From Acidimicrobiia bacterium (GTDB lineage: Bacteria > Actinomycetota > Acidimicrobiia > IMCC26256 > PALSA-610), in the NCBI GenBank assembly GCA_036271555.1, contig DATBAK010000077.1:25985-89984 (forward strand): DNA of 64,000 bases. Reading direction: 5' to 3'. Made by a program: the position numbers and the translations under genes. The notes under the pieces are model-generated. The model was not told where the DNA came from and made no database searches. It worked only from the letters and a program-made list of their open reading frames with translations. Numbering within the stretch: the first letter of the stretch is position 1; each line of letters opens with the position of its first letter. Below, piece by piece: positions 34,615 to 43,382 of this stretch.

Positions 34615-34911
34615 ATGACCACCATTCGCACACGCGTTCTGCGATTCGCCGCAGCCAGCGGAATTGTCGCTGGTGTCGCGATGATGCCGGCTCACGCCTT
34701 CGCAGCCTGCAACAACTACGGCGGCGGGAGCTGCGGCTCCGCCAGCAGCGTACCGACTCCGTCGACCGCGGTGAGCGCTCAGACTTCCAACGACGGAAGC
34801 CTGCCCTTCACCGGTGGCGACGTCGTCGGACTCTCGCTGATCGGTATCGGTGCTCTCGCCGGCGGTACGGCGTTGGTCCGGTCCGGTCGCCGCAAGGCCG
34901 TCGGCGTCTGA
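34615..34911 (+). CDS. Small LPXTG-type cell-wall-anchored protein
   Basis: A 98-residue exported protein. Signal peptide 1-30 (ends AHAFA), a short mature part with CNNYGGGSCGS (two Cys, 32 and 40) and a Ser/Thr stretch, then the sortase motif LPFTG (63-67), a hydrophobic helix (about 69-88) and the positive tail RSGRRKAVGV. The complete sorting signal predicts sortase attachment to peptidoglycan, leaving a mature peptide of only about 35 residues. It has a strong promoter and a good ribosome-binding site. No sortase gene lies in the window. A structural or adhesin-like surface role is inference. Confidence 0.82.
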   Translation: MTTIRTRVLRFAAASGIVAGVAMMPAHAFAACNNYGGGSCGSASSVPTPSTAVSAQTSNDGSLPFTGGDVVGLSLIGIGALAGGTALVRSGRRKAVGV

Positions 34912-34992
34912 CGCGACCCCCGCGATCCGCACCTGCGGATCGTCTGCGTCACGACAACGAAGTTCGAATTTCCCCCTGTGATCGTCTGCGAG

Positions 34993-35016
34993 CGGCGGGC
35001 CCGTCGAGGCCCGCCG
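34993..35016 (+). terminator. Hairpin between convergent genes
   Basis: A perfect 9-bp stem, CGGCGGGCC (34993-35001) and GGCCCGCCG (35008-35016), with a 6-base loop, 80 bases after the LPXTG gene stop and 83 bases beyond the end of the convergent gene. There is no long T run, as is common for actinobacterial terminators; it works for either strand. Confidence 0.6.
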
Positions 35017-35098
35017 TTCTCGCGTCCGCGGACGACGTTCGCGCGCTGAGCGCGGCGCACCCCGCGGTGTCGATCGCCGGGCTGCGCGCGGTGCGGGG

Positions 35099-36682
35099 TT
35101 AGTCCCCGCCACCCTCGGCGGCCGGCGGCGGGAACTGCTCCGGTGGCTCCAGCTCGTCCTGCGTCTCGGGCGTCGACATGGTCGTCGGGCCCCGGAAGCC
35201 CGCGCTGAGCGTCCGGATCAGGATCACGACGTCGCGCCACAGCGACCAGTGCTCGATGTACTGGTTGTCGAAGCGCACCCGTTCGCGCAGGGACGTGTCG
35301 CCCCGGAGCCCGTGCACCTGGGCCCAGCCGGTGAGCCCGACGGGCAGCCGGTGCCGGTCGCGGTAGCCCGACACCGACGTGTTGAACTGCTCGACGAGAT
35401 AGCCCCGCTCGGGCCGGGGGCCGACCAGGCTCATGTCGCCGCGGAGCACGTTCCAGAGTTGGGGGAGCTCGTCGATGCTGAGGCGGCGGAGCACCTTGCC
35501 GACCCGGTTGTAGCGCTCGTCGGCCGCGTTCCAGGAGTCGTCGACGTGGTTCGCCGGGAGGGTCCGGAACTTGAGCACCACGATCTCTTCGCCGTGCTGG
35601 CCGATCCGCCGCTGGCGGAACAGCACCGGCCCGGAGCTGCCGAGCTTCACCGCGAGCGCGGAGAAGGCCATGATCGGCGAGGTCAGGACGAGGAGCGCGA
35701 GCGACAGCACGACATCGACCGCGCGCTTGACCCGCCAGACCCGGGCGCGCAGCGCGGCCTGCCGCATGCGGTAGATCGGGATGCCCCAGAGGTCGTCGAC
35801 GTCCGGACCGCGCGGTGCGACACCGACCTCGAAGAAACGGGGCACGACGTGCACCTCGACGTCGCGCAGCACCGCGGTGCGCAGCACGCCGACGAGGTCG
35901 GCCTCGCGGGTCGGACCGAACGCCACGAGCACGCGGGTCACGCCGTAGTCGCGCACGACTCGCTCGAGATCGGCGACCTCGCCGAGGAGCGGGCTCGGGA
36001 GACCGGGATACGGCGCGCCGACGAAGCCGTTCAGCTCGAGCCCGTACTCGGGGTGATGGAGGATGAGGTTCGCGAGCTCGACGCCGACGTGTCCGGTCCC
36101 GGCGACGATCGTCGCTTCCCGCAGCCCGCGCCGGCGCACGCGGCGCAGCAGCGCGTAGCCGAACGAGCGCATCAACACGAGCGCGATGACGGAGAACAAC
36201 GCCTGCCAGAGCAGGCGTGACTGCGAGGAACCGGCGATGGGTCCGAGCAGCAGGAGCGGCAACGCGGCGACGGTCGCGATGCGCGGCGCCTCGTCGAGCG
36301 AGCTGAGGCTGATCCGCAAGCGGTAGGCGCCGGACGAAAGCAGTGCGGCCATCGCGAGCAGCGCGTAGATCGCGTTCACGCCGGTTGCGGGCCGGGTGAC
36401 GAGCAGCGCCACGCCGAGTCCGATCAGGTCGCCGCCGAAGACGACGGTCGCGGCGATCGCTGCGGGCCGGCGGTCACGTCGGTGCACCGGGACCGGGACG
36501 AGTTGGAGCGCGTCGGGACCCGTGGGGGACCCGTCGCCCGTGCGCTGTGGGTTGCCTCCGTGCCGTCGGCCGCTACTCGGCAAGCGACGTTCCGACGCCG
36601 AGGCAGTGCTCGCTGGCTTTGCCACGGTGCTCCTGGTGCCTCTCCCACGGAGGCGGCCGTTCCTGTTGCCGTTCCCCACCAT
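35099..36682 (-). CDS. Polyprenyl-phosphate sugar phosphotransferase (WcaJ/CpsE type)
   Basis: A 527-residue membrane enzyme that starts glycan assembly by moving a sugar-1-phosphate onto undecaprenyl phosphate. Residues 1-75 are a polar tail. Four hydrophobic segments span about 75-200, then a CoA-binding-like Rossmann region (TIVAGTGHVGVELANLILHH). The catalytic C-terminal bacterial sugar transferase domain (about 320-500) has KRAVDVVLSLALLVLTSPIM, PVLFRQRRIGQHGE, LKFRTL, RLSIDELPQLWNVLRGDMSLVGPRPE and LTGWAQVHGLRGDTS. The specific sugar is unknown. ATG 36682. It is divergent from the secreted glycosidase gene. Confidence 0.94.
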   Translation of the reverse strand: MVGNGNRNGRLRGRGTRSTVAKPASTASASERRLPSSGRRHGGNPQRTGDGSPTGPDALQLVPVPVHRRDRRPAAIAATVVFGGDLIGLGVALLVTRPATGVNAIYALLAMAALLSSGAYRLRISLSSLDEAPRIATVAALPLLLLGPIAGSSQSRLLWQALFSVIALVLMRSFGYALLRRVRRRGLREATIVAGTGHVGVELANLILHHPEYGLELNGFVGAPYPGLPSPLLGEVADLERVVRDYGVTRVLVAFGPTREADLVGVLRTAVLRDVEVHVVPRFFEVGVAPRGPDVDDLWGIPIYRMRQAALRARVWRVKRAVDVVLSLALLVLTSPIMAFSALAVKLGSSGPVLFRQRRIGQHGEEIVVLKFRTLPANHVDDSWNAADERYNRVGKVLRRLSIDELPQLWNVLRGDMSLVGPRPERGYLVEQFNTSVSGYRDRHRLPVGLTGWAQVHGLRGDTSLRERVRFDNQYIEHWSLWRDVVILIRTLSAGFRGPTTMSTPETQDELEPPEQFPPPAAEGGGD

Positions 36683-36867
36683 CGCTACCCGTACAGGTAA
36701 CGCCGCGCGTCTTCAACCCTATCGGCCGACTTGCCGGGCGCGTAAAGGTTGCGGCGACACCGCGACTCCCGAGATGAGGGCGATTCGCGCACTCTGCGCG
36801 CTCAAGAGGTCGCGTGACGTGGTCGACGGCCAAAGGAGAGACGCACGGACCTCGGGGGAATCGCTTC

Positions 36868-38733
36868 ATGCTCGGACGACGAATCGCGCAGCGAATCGCG
36901 GCCGGCGCCGCCATCGTGGTGGCGCTCGGGGGTGTCGCCACCGTGGCGGCCGCGAACACCGGTACGAACGTGGTGACCGTGCCGCCGCCGGCGAGCGGCG
37001 CGCAGCTGACGATGGGCTCGACGGTCGGTTTCAACGGCCAGCAGCTCATGTGGGCGAGCGACGCAGTGATGGCGCGCGAGCTCGACGGCGTCGCGGCGAC
37101 GGGTTCGCGCTGGCTGCGTGTCGACTTCCCGTGGTCGTCGCTCGAGGCGGGCGGACGCGGTCGCTACAACTGGGCGCAGGCCGACCGGCTCGTCACGGCC
37201 GCGAACGCGCGCGGCATCCACCTGCTCGCGATGGTCGCGTACACGCCGACGTGGGATCGGCCCGCGAACACGAACGACCACTACCAGCCGACCGACCCGA
37301 CGGCGTACGCGGAGTTCATGCGCGCCGCGGCGCAGCGGTACGCGCCGCGCGGTCTGCACGCGTGGGAGATCTGGAACGAGCCGAACATGCGCGACTTCTG
37401 GCAGCCCGTGCCGAGTCCCGCGCGCTACACGCAGTTGCTGCGGCTCGCGTCCGCGGCCATTCACTCCGTCGACCGGTCGGCGTACGTCGTGAGCGGCGGG
37501 GTCGCGCCGGCGCGTGATGTCGCGGGCTACTCGATCGCCCCCAACGAGTTCGTCGCCGCCATCTATGCGAACGGTGGACGCGGTGCGATGCAGGCCGTCG
37601 GTCTGCATCCGTACTCGTTCCCTTACGCGCCGATGACGCCCGCATCGTGGAACACCTTCTACATGGCGACGCAGACGCACGCGATCATGGCCGCGCACGG
37701 CGACGGCGCACGACCGATCTGGGCGACCGAGATCGGGTGGCCGACGGGGACCGGTCACGGCGCGGTGAGCGAAGCGCAGCAGGCGGTGATGGCCGCGGCC
37801 GCGATCACCGCGTGGAACCGCTTCTCGTTCGCCGGCAACTTCTTCTGGTACAACTGGCAGGACACGAGCGCGAACCCGGCGAGCACCTTCGACAACCTCG
37901 GGGTGCTCCGCTACAACGGCACCGCCAAGCCTGCGCTCGGGGTGTTCAAGGCGATGCTGGCACGGCCGGCCGCGCACATCGATCACGGACCGCCTGCGTA
38001 CGGACCGTGGCTCGTCGGCGCGAACGCGCACGTGTTCGCGACCGGCATGAACGCTGCGCCTGCGGCCGGGGGCGCGCGGCTCAACCAGCCGATCACCGGA
38101 TCGGCGCGCACGCCCAGCGGGCACGGCGTCTGGATGACCGGGAGCGACGGCGGTGTGTTCGCGTACGGCGACGCCGCGTTCTACGGTTCGACCGGCGCAC
38201 TGCGACTCGCGCAACCCATCGTCGGGATGGCCGCGACGCCTGACGGACACGGCTACTGGCTTGTCGCGAGCGACGGTGGCGTCTTCAGCTTCGGCGACGC
38301 CGCGTTCTACGGTTCGACCGGCGCGCGGCGACTCAACCAGCCGATCGTGGGGATGGCCGCGACGCCTGACGGCCGCGGCTACTGGCTCGTCGCGAGCGAC
38401 GGTGGTGTGTTCAGCTTCGGCGACGCCGCGTTCTACGGGTCGACGGGTGGGCTGCACATCGCGCGCCCGATCGTGGGGCTCGCGCGCTCGGCCACCGGGC
38501 GCGGCTACTGGATGGTCGCGAGCGACGGCGGCATCTTCACCTTCGGCGACGCCGCGTTCTACGGCTCGGCCGGTGGTACGTCGGTCGCGACGCCCGTCGT
38601 CGGCATCGCCACGACCGCGACCGGCCACGGCTACTGGCTCGCGGAGTCGGGCGGCACCGTCCACAGCTTCGGCGACGCCGGCATCGCCGACCCCGTCGCG
38701 GGCGAGACGATCACCGACGTCCTGACGCCGTAG
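36868..38733 (+). CDS. Secreted clan-A glycoside hydrolase with C-terminal propeller-like repeats
   Basis: A 621-residue exported protein. Signal peptide 1-30. The catalytic TIM barrel (about 50-375) has RVDFPWSSLE, WEIWNEPN with acid/base Glu171, HPYSFP, and WATEIGWPTG with nucleophile Glu288, the pattern of GH5/GH39-type retaining enzymes. Residues about 405-610 are five repeats of about 42 residues (HGYWLVASDGGVFSFGDAAF), the last one divergent, probably a beta-propeller or wall-binding module common in Acidimicrobiia. ATG 36868 gives a clean signal peptide; GTG 36814 would add 18 polar residues. It may trim or remodel the polysaccharide made by this locus. Confidence 0.88.
   Translation: MLGRRIAQRIAAGAAIVVALGGVATVAAANTGTNVVTVPPPASGAQLTMGSTVGFNGQQLMWASDAVMARELDGVAATGSRWLRVDFPWSSLEAGGRGRYNWAQADRLVTAANARGIHLLAMVAYTPTWDRPANTNDHYQPTDPTAYAEFMRAAAQRYAPRGLHAWEIWNEPNMRDFWQPVPSPARYTQLLRLASAAIHSVDRSAYVVSGGVAPARDVAGYSIAPNEFVAAIYANGGRGAMQAVGLHPYSFPYAPMTPASWNTFYMATQTHAIMAAHGDGARPIWATEIGWPTGTGHGAVSEAQQAVMAAAAITAWNRFSFAGNFFWYNWQDTSANPASTFDNLGVLRYNGTAKPALGVFKAMLARPAAHIDHGPPAYGPWLVGANAHVFATGMNAAPAAGGARLNQPITGSARTPSGHGVWMTGSDGGVFAYGDAAFYGSTGALRLAQPIVGMAATPDGHGYWLVASDGGVFSFGDAAFYGSTGARRLNQPIVGMAATPDGRGYWLVASDGGVFSFGDAAFYGSTGGLHIARPIVGLARSATGRGYWMVASDGGIFTFGDAAFYGSAGGTSVATPVVGIATTATGHGYWLAESGGTVHSFGDAGIADPVAGETITDVLTP
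38080..38697 (+). repeat. Five 126-base coding repeats in the glycosidase tail
   Basis: Units of 42 codons, with near-identical DNA between the second and third units (GGCGACGCCGCGTTCTACGG recurs four times) and a fifth degenerate unit. The closeness at DNA level suggests recent unit duplication or gene conversion. Length variation between strains is likely. Confidence 0.9.
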
Positions 38734-38741
38734 TCAGTCGC

Positions 38742-38789
38742 GCGCTGGCGAGCCTCGACCCGCACTCCGTTCGCGCCGTCGGCCGCGTG
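38742..38789 (-). repeat. Partial copy of the leader-repeat family between convergent genes
   Basis: On the minus strand this reads CACGCGGCCGACGGCGCGAA, then GAGGCTCGCCAGCG, matching the first half of the full element at 54725-54819. Here it lies after stop codons, not before a start codon, so it lacks the ribosome-binding half. Confidence 0.6.
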
Positions 38790-38823
38790 CGAGCGGATCG
38801 TTCCGCGCACGCTCGGCGCGGGA

Positions 38824-40590
38824 CTACGAGCGTTCCTGCTGCCTCGCGTAGAGCTCTTGGTAGCGGTCGATGACGGAGGCGAGCCCGTAGGCGGTGACGG
38901 CGCGGCGGGCGCCGGCGCCGAGGCGGGCGCGGTGTTCGGGATCGTCGAGCGTGGCCAGCGCGGCCGCGAGGTCGCGTGCGTCGTTGCTCGGCGGCACGAT
39001 GCCGGATCCGGGGTCGAGGACCTGATCGCCGCCCGCGCTCGGCGGTGCGACACAGGCGAGCCCGCACGCCATCGCCTCGAGCAGGCTGTTCGAGAGGCCC
39101 TCGCGATCGGACGGGAGGACGAACACGTCGGCGGCGTGCAGGATCGCGCGTACGTCGGGCACCGCGCCCGCGAAGACGACGCGTTCCTCGAGACCCGAGC
39201 GCGCGACCTGCTGGTGCAGCGCGGTGCGGCGATCGTCGAGGTCGGCGCGGCTGTCGCCGACGAGGAAGAGCTTGGCGTCGACGCCCGCGCGCACGCGCAT
39301 CGAGACCGCCTCGACGAGACGGTCGACGCGCTTCAACGCGCGCAGGTGACCGACGTAGACGATCCCGAGCTGGCCCTCGGTGAGATCGAGCGCGCGCCGG
39401 GCGGCGGCGCGTTCGTCGGCGGTGGGCGGACGGAAGGTGTCGAGGTCGATCGGCGTCGGGATCACTGCGACCTTCTCGATCCCGAGACCGGTCAGCTCGT
39501 CGCGCAGCGCGGGAGTCAGCGCCACGTGGGTCGCGCGCTGCATGATCCGTCGGCGCACCGCGCGCACGAGCGCGCGAACCGGGCGGCCGGTGGGCTCGAG
39601 CACGTCGGTCGCGTCGCCGAGACCGGCCCAGCACATCACGGTGCGGTCGGCGAGGCCCGCGAGCCACGCGCTCACGACGAAGTCGGGATACATGATCACC
39701 TGGACGACATCGGTGGCGCGGTGCCGACGGCGCAGCCACCACGCGAGCCGGACGACGAGCAGCTTCATCGCGCCTGGATCGCGGCCCATCGGGCCGAGGC
39801 GCTCGACGACGACGGCGCCGCTCCGCTCGATGCGGGGCCAGCTCGCGTCGAGGCGCTGGGTCACGATCGTGACCGATCCGCCGCGTGCGGCGAGGGCCTC
39901 GGCCTGGTTGCGACTCTGCCGCGTCGTGCCGCCGGTCGTCGGCTCGAAGTCGGGGACCGCGAAGACGACCGCGCGCCGCGCCGCGTCTCCGCTCGAAGCG
40001 GCCGGTGATGGGTTCGTGAGCGCGGTGAGCGCGTCGAGCGCATGATCGGCGCGCTCGGTCGCGCCGTCGTCGCCGACATCGGACACCGCGAGCGCGGCGG
40101 CGCGGGCCCCGGCTCGCGTGACGCGACCGGATGTGAGGGCAACGTCGATCGCGGGTGCGACCGCGGCGAGCTGCGCGCGCCCACGCCGTCCGGCGAGCGG
40201 CTCGGTCGCGAGCCACGCGACCTTCGGGCGAGGTTCGAGCGTCGTGAGCGCGGCGACCGCGTCGAGGCTGGCGGTCAGTGCCGCGTCGGCACCCGCGATC
40301 GCGCGCTGGAGCTCGCGGCGGCCGTGCTCGACTCGCCGGCTCGCGGCTGCGGTGGCGCGCGCCGACTCGGCCCACGGCTCGACGTCGGGGATGGCGACAC
40401 GCGCCAGACCCGCGCGGGCGACGGCGACCGCCGCGGGTCCGTCCGGCGTCGCGACGCGAACCGACCAACCGCGCGCCGCGGCGCGCGCCGCGACCTCGAG
40501 GACCCGCCGGTCGCCGGGGCCGAGGTCGGGGCTTGCGATGACCACGACGATCGCGCCCGCCGGATCTTTCCCGGTTGTCACCGCGCTCAC
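38824..40590 (-). CDS. Family 4 glycosyltransferase with long N-terminal domain
   Basis: A 588-residue GT-B protein. The first roughly 200 residues form a degenerate nucleotide-binding unit (VVVIASPDLGPGDRRVLEVAARAAARGW) and an alanine-rich stretch. From about residue 205 a full GT4 enzyme follows: VVFAVPDFEPTTGGTTRQSRNQAEAL, VIPTPIDLDTFRP, GIVYVGHLRALKRVDRLVEA and the donor-binding EGLSNSLLEAMACG (E-x7-E type, about 500). Sugar and acceptor are unknown. It may be a fusion of two GT-B halves, one inactive. GTG 40590 overlaps the stop of the upstream GT4 gene (GTGA). Confidence 0.88.
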   Translation of the reverse strand: MSAVTTGKDPAGAIVVVIASPDLGPGDRRVLEVAARAAARGWSVRVATPDGPAAVAVARAGLARVAIPDVEPWAESARATAAASRRVEHGRRELQRAIAGADAALTASLDAVAALTTLEPRPKVAWLATEPLAGRRGRAQLAAVAPAIDVALTSGRVTRAGARAAALAVSDVGDDGATERADHALDALTALTNPSPAASSGDAARRAVVFAVPDFEPTTGGTTRQSRNQAEALAARGGSVTIVTQRLDASWPRIERSGAVVVERLGPMGRDPGAMKLLVVRLAWWLRRRHRATDVVQVIMYPDFVVSAWLAGLADRTVMCWAGLGDATDVLEPTGRPVRALVRAVRRRIMQRATHVALTPALRDELTGLGIEKVAVIPTPIDLDTFRPPTADERAAARRALDLTEGQLGIVYVGHLRALKRVDRLVEAVSMRVRAGVDAKLFLVGDSRADLDDRRTALHQQVARSGLEERVVFAGAVPDVRAILHAADVFVLPSDREGLSNSLLEAMACGLACVAPPSAGGDQVLDPGSGIVPPSNDARDLAAALATLDDPEHRARLGAGARRAVTAYGLASVIDRYQELYARQQERS

Positions 40591-41705
40591 GGCTTGCGGT
40601 CGGCGGCGACCTTCGCGACCGCGTCCTGCACCGCGGCCGCGAAGCTCATCCGGAAGCGCTCGGGCGCGAACTGCTCCGCGTGGGCGCGGATCGCCGCACC
40701 GTCGAAGGCGGCGTCGTCGAACTCCCCGAGCACCCGGGCCAGCGTGTCCACATGTTCTGTATCGGTCGCGGCGCCGTAGAGGACACCGGTTGTTCCGGGC
40801 ACGACCGTGTCGAGCACGCCTCCCACCGCGCGGGCGATCACGGGGGCGCCGCAGGCCTGGGCTTCGACGGGCATGATCCCGAAGTCTTCCTCGCCGGGGA
40901 AGAGCAGCGCCCGGCACCCCCGGTAGAGGTCGCGCATCGCGTCGTCGTCGACCCGCCCGATGAGCTCGACGGTGGGTCCGGCGGCCGCCTCGACCGCGCC
41001 CCGAGCGCGCCCGTCGCCGGCCACGATCAGCCGGACGCCGGCCCGACTCGCCGCCGCGACCGCGAGCTCGGGCCGCTTGTAGGGGACGAGCCGGCCGGCG
41101 ACGAGGAAGTAGTCGCCGCGCGCCGCGGTGCCGGGTGTGTAGAAGTCGGTGTCGACCGGCGGCGCGATCACGTTCGCATCGCGACCCCACCAACGCCGGA
41201 TCCGATCGCGCACGTAGTTCGAGTTCGCGACGAGCTCGGTCATGCGGCGCGCGGCGCGGCCGTCGGCGCGTCGTTGGGTCGCGGCGAACGCGCCGAGCAC
41301 GCCACGCCCGACGTGACCGCCGATCTCGTGCCGGCGCGTGTTCGCTTCCCACATCCACCGCGCGGGCGTGTGCACGTACGACACGCTCGGCACGCCGTCG
41401 GGCACGCGCACGCGGTTCGCGAACGCGTGGTGACTCGTGACGACGAGGTCGAAGCCTTCGAGATCGATCCGTCGCATCCCGTACGGGAGCAACGGCAGCA
41501 GGTGCGCGTAGTGATCGCCGCCGCGGTAGAACTTCTGCAACTTCGACGGGCGCACGTCGGCGTCCTGCAACACCGGGCCGAGCGCGTCGGGGTCGCAGAC
41601 GTTCGTGAAGATCGGCGCGTCGGGCCAGAGCAGGTGCAGCTGGTCGACGACGCGTTCGGAGCCCGCGTACACGGTGAACTTCTCGTGGACGATCGCGATT
41701 CTCAT
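40587..41705 (-). CDS. Family 4 glycosyltransferase (mannosyltransferase-like)
   Basis: A 372-residue GT-B enzyme. It opens IAIVHEKFTVYAGSERVVDQL with the glycine loop, then VSYVHTPARWMWE, the linker TDFYTPG, DYFLVAGRLVPYKRPELAVAA and the donor-site EEDFGIMPVEAQACGAPVIA. These match the WbdA/WbaZ-like mannosyltransferase group, though the donor is not proven. ATG 41705. Its leader, ribosome-binding site and start codon lie in a dispersed repeat shared with the FAD oxidoreductase gene at 54817. It is coupled to the next GT4 gene. Confidence 0.93.
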   Translation of the reverse strand: MRIAIVHEKFTVYAGSERVVDQLHLLWPDAPIFTNVCDPDALGPVLQDADVRPSKLQKFYRGGDHYAHLLPLLPYGMRRIDLEGFDLVVTSHHAFANRVRVPDGVPSVSYVHTPARWMWEANTRRHEIGGHVGRGVLGAFAATQRRADGRAARRMTELVANSNYVRDRIRRWWGRDANVIAPPVDTDFYTPGTAARGDYFLVAGRLVPYKRPELAVAAASRAGVRLIVAGDGRARGAVEAAAGPTVELIGRVDDDAMRDLYRGCRALLFPGEEDFGIMPVEAQACGAPVIARAVGGVLDTVVPGTTGVLYGAATDTEHVDTLARVLGEFDDAAFDGAAIRAHAEQFAPERFRMSFAAAVQDAVAKVAADRKP

Positions 41706-41800
41706 GCGCTCGCTACTTCACCCGCTCCCCTCCGGGTCGCGGGTTCGGACGCTCGCGGGCGAGCTTCGACGCTCGCTCCGCTCACGCCTTCGGCCGCGTC
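41703..41800 (-). repeat. Start-codon leader repeat, full copy A
   Basis: Reading on the minus strand: ACGCGGCCGAAGGCGTGAGC, GGAGCGAGCG, AGCTCGCCCGCGAGCG, GCGACCCGGAGGGGAGC and TAGCGAGCGCATGAG, which ends in the glycosyltransferase start codon. It aligns along its length with copy B at 54725-54819, in the same position before an unrelated gene. Confidence 0.8.
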
Positions 41801-41823
41801 GGAAGGCTGAGCGGCCTCATTGC

Positions 41824-43260
41824 TCAACCGCGCTCGTACGTGTCGCGGCGGTTGACCTGCGCGTTGTTCACGACGACGCCGATGAGCGTCGCGCCGGTGC
41901 GCTCGAGCGAGTCGATGAGCGTGCGCGCGGCCCGCCGGCGCGTCGACTTGGAGTCGAGGACGAGCAGCGTCGCGTCGCACTGTGCGGCGACGGCGAGCGC
42001 GTCGGCGTACACCGCGCCCGGAGGCGTGTCGACGACCACGAGCTCGGCCGAGTCGAGCGAGTCGAGGACGTGGCGGAAGGCCCGCCCTCCGAGCACGCCG
42101 ACGGTGTCGTTCACGGCCGAGCCGCTCGGGAGGAGCTTGAGGTTCGGGATGCCGTCGACCCGGTGCAGCGTGGACTGCAGGTCGGCGCCGCGCAGCGCGT
42201 TGCTCAGGCCGGGCTCGCGGTCGGAGCGCAGGCGGGAGTGCAGGACGGGGCGGCGCAGGTCGGCGTCGATGAGCACGACCGTCGCGTCGACCGCGACGGC
42301 GGACTCGGCGAGGTGCACCGCCGAGAACGACTTGCCGGCGCCGGGGTTCGGGCTGACGATCGCGATCGTCCGCGGCCGGCCCGCGCCCTCGAGGAACATG
42401 AGGTTCGTCCGCAGGGTCCGGAACGCCTCGACGACGTCGGGCCCGCGGCCCCTCGGCACCATCGCGAGCACGGGCAGGCCGGTGAAGCTCGTGATCTGCT
42501 CGACGTCGTTGGTGCGGGCGAAGCGGTCGCCGAAGGCCCGGAACACGACGATGCCCTCGCCGACGAGCACCAGCGCGACGAGGAAGCCGAGCAGACCCGC
42601 CTTCTTCGGCCGCGGCGACACCGGGCCGTTGGACGCGATCGGCACGGTGAGGCCCTGCACCTGGAAGCCCGACGGTTGGAGGTCGAGCAGCGATTGCTGC
42701 GCGGTCAGCAGCGCCTGGTTGACGAAGTTCGTGAGGCTGACGCTCTGCTTCACCGCGGCGGTGTCGAGCGCGCTTTGGTAGCTCGCGATCTGGCTCTGAA
42801 GGTCTTTCCGTCGGCCGTTCAGCTCGGATTGCTGTTGGGCGGTGATGAAGCCCTTGAGCGCGCTCGACGTGCCCGTGGCGATCTTCACGGCCTCCGCCGG
42901 ATTGCGGCCGTCGGCGCGCACTTCCATGATCCCGGTCGTGTCCGTGACCGTGACATGGATGTCGGATTGGACCGCGTCGACGCTGAGGTCCTTGAGGTTC
43001 TGGCTCTTCTGTACCTGCGCCGCGATCGCGGGCGTGTTGGCGACGGCCGCGTAGAAGGACGCGCGGAAGTCGATCTGATCGGTGTCGACGACCGTGTTCG
43101 ACGTGGCGTCCACGCTCGCGACGCTCAGCAGCTGGTTGGCCTGGTACACGTTCGGCCGCGTCGCGCTGAAGCCGTACGCGATCGCACCGACGATGATCGC
43201 GGCGATCAAGACCTTCCACCAGTTGGCGCGCAGAACGCGCAGGTGATCGGTCAGATCCAC
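41824..43260 (-). CDS. Wzc-like chain-length regulator with ATPase domain
   Basis: A 478-residue polysaccharide co-polymerase. TM1 is about 13-33 (WWKVLIAAIIVGAIAYGF), an extracytoplasmic Wzz domain follows, then TM2 at about 207-230, and a cytosolic BY-kinase-type ATPase: Walker A SPNPGAGKS, A-prime VVLIDADLRRP, Walker B VVVDTPPG. The C-terminus (NNAQVNRRDTYERG) has a single Tyr, so the usual tyrosine cluster is absent. It controls polymer length and export with the Wzy-like protein encoded divergently. GTG 43260 lies eight bases after TACACT. Confidence 0.92.
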   Translation of the reverse strand: MDLTDHLRVLRANWWKVLIAAIIVGAIAYGFSATRPNVYQANQLLSVASVDATSNTVVDTDQIDFRASFYAAVANTPAIAAQVQKSQNLKDLSVDAVQSDIHVTVTDTTGIMEVRADGRNPAEAVKIATGTSSALKGFITAQQQSELNGRRKDLQSQIASYQSALDTAAVKQSVSLTNFVNQALLTAQQSLLDLQPSGFQVQGLTVPIASNGPVSPRPKKAGLLGFLVALVLVGEGIVVFRAFGDRFARTNDVEQITSFTGLPVLAMVPRGRGPDVVEAFRTLRTNLMFLEGAGRPRTIAIVSPNPGAGKSFSAVHLAESAVAVDATVVLIDADLRRPVLHSRLRSDREPGLSNALRGADLQSTLHRVDGIPNLKLLPSGSAVNDTVGVLGGRAFRHVLDSLDSAELVVVDTPPGAVYADALAVAAQCDATLLVLDSKSTRRRAARTLIDSLERTGATLIGVVVNNAQVNRRDTYERG

Positions 43261-43268
43261 GGCGGGTG

Positions 43269-43274
43269 AGTGTA
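43269..43274 (-). promoter_or_regulatory. -10 box for a leaderless Wzc-like transcript
   Basis: Minus-strand TACACT ends eight bases before GTG 43260. Confidence 0.5.
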
Positions 43275-43382
43275 AGCGGCGCCTTCGCGCATTCGGTGCA
43301 CACCACAACGGACGGACCGAGCGCGCGCTGAGTGACGCGGCGCGGCACGGTCCGCGCCGAGCGCGAGGAGGCATGCGACCGA

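Noticed and set aside
36814..36867. GTG 36814 as glycosidase start
   Set aside because: It would put 18 polar residues before the signal peptide; ATG 36868 gives a normal one.
36802..38664. A 1.9-kb minus-strand open frame with protein repeats opposite the glycosidase
   Set aside because: The apparent repeats are the reverse complement of the real GDAAFYGS repeats.
38080..38697. Regular repeats considered as a CRISPR array
   Set aside because: Units are 126 bases, contiguous, in frame and coding; no spacers, and no cas genes in the window.
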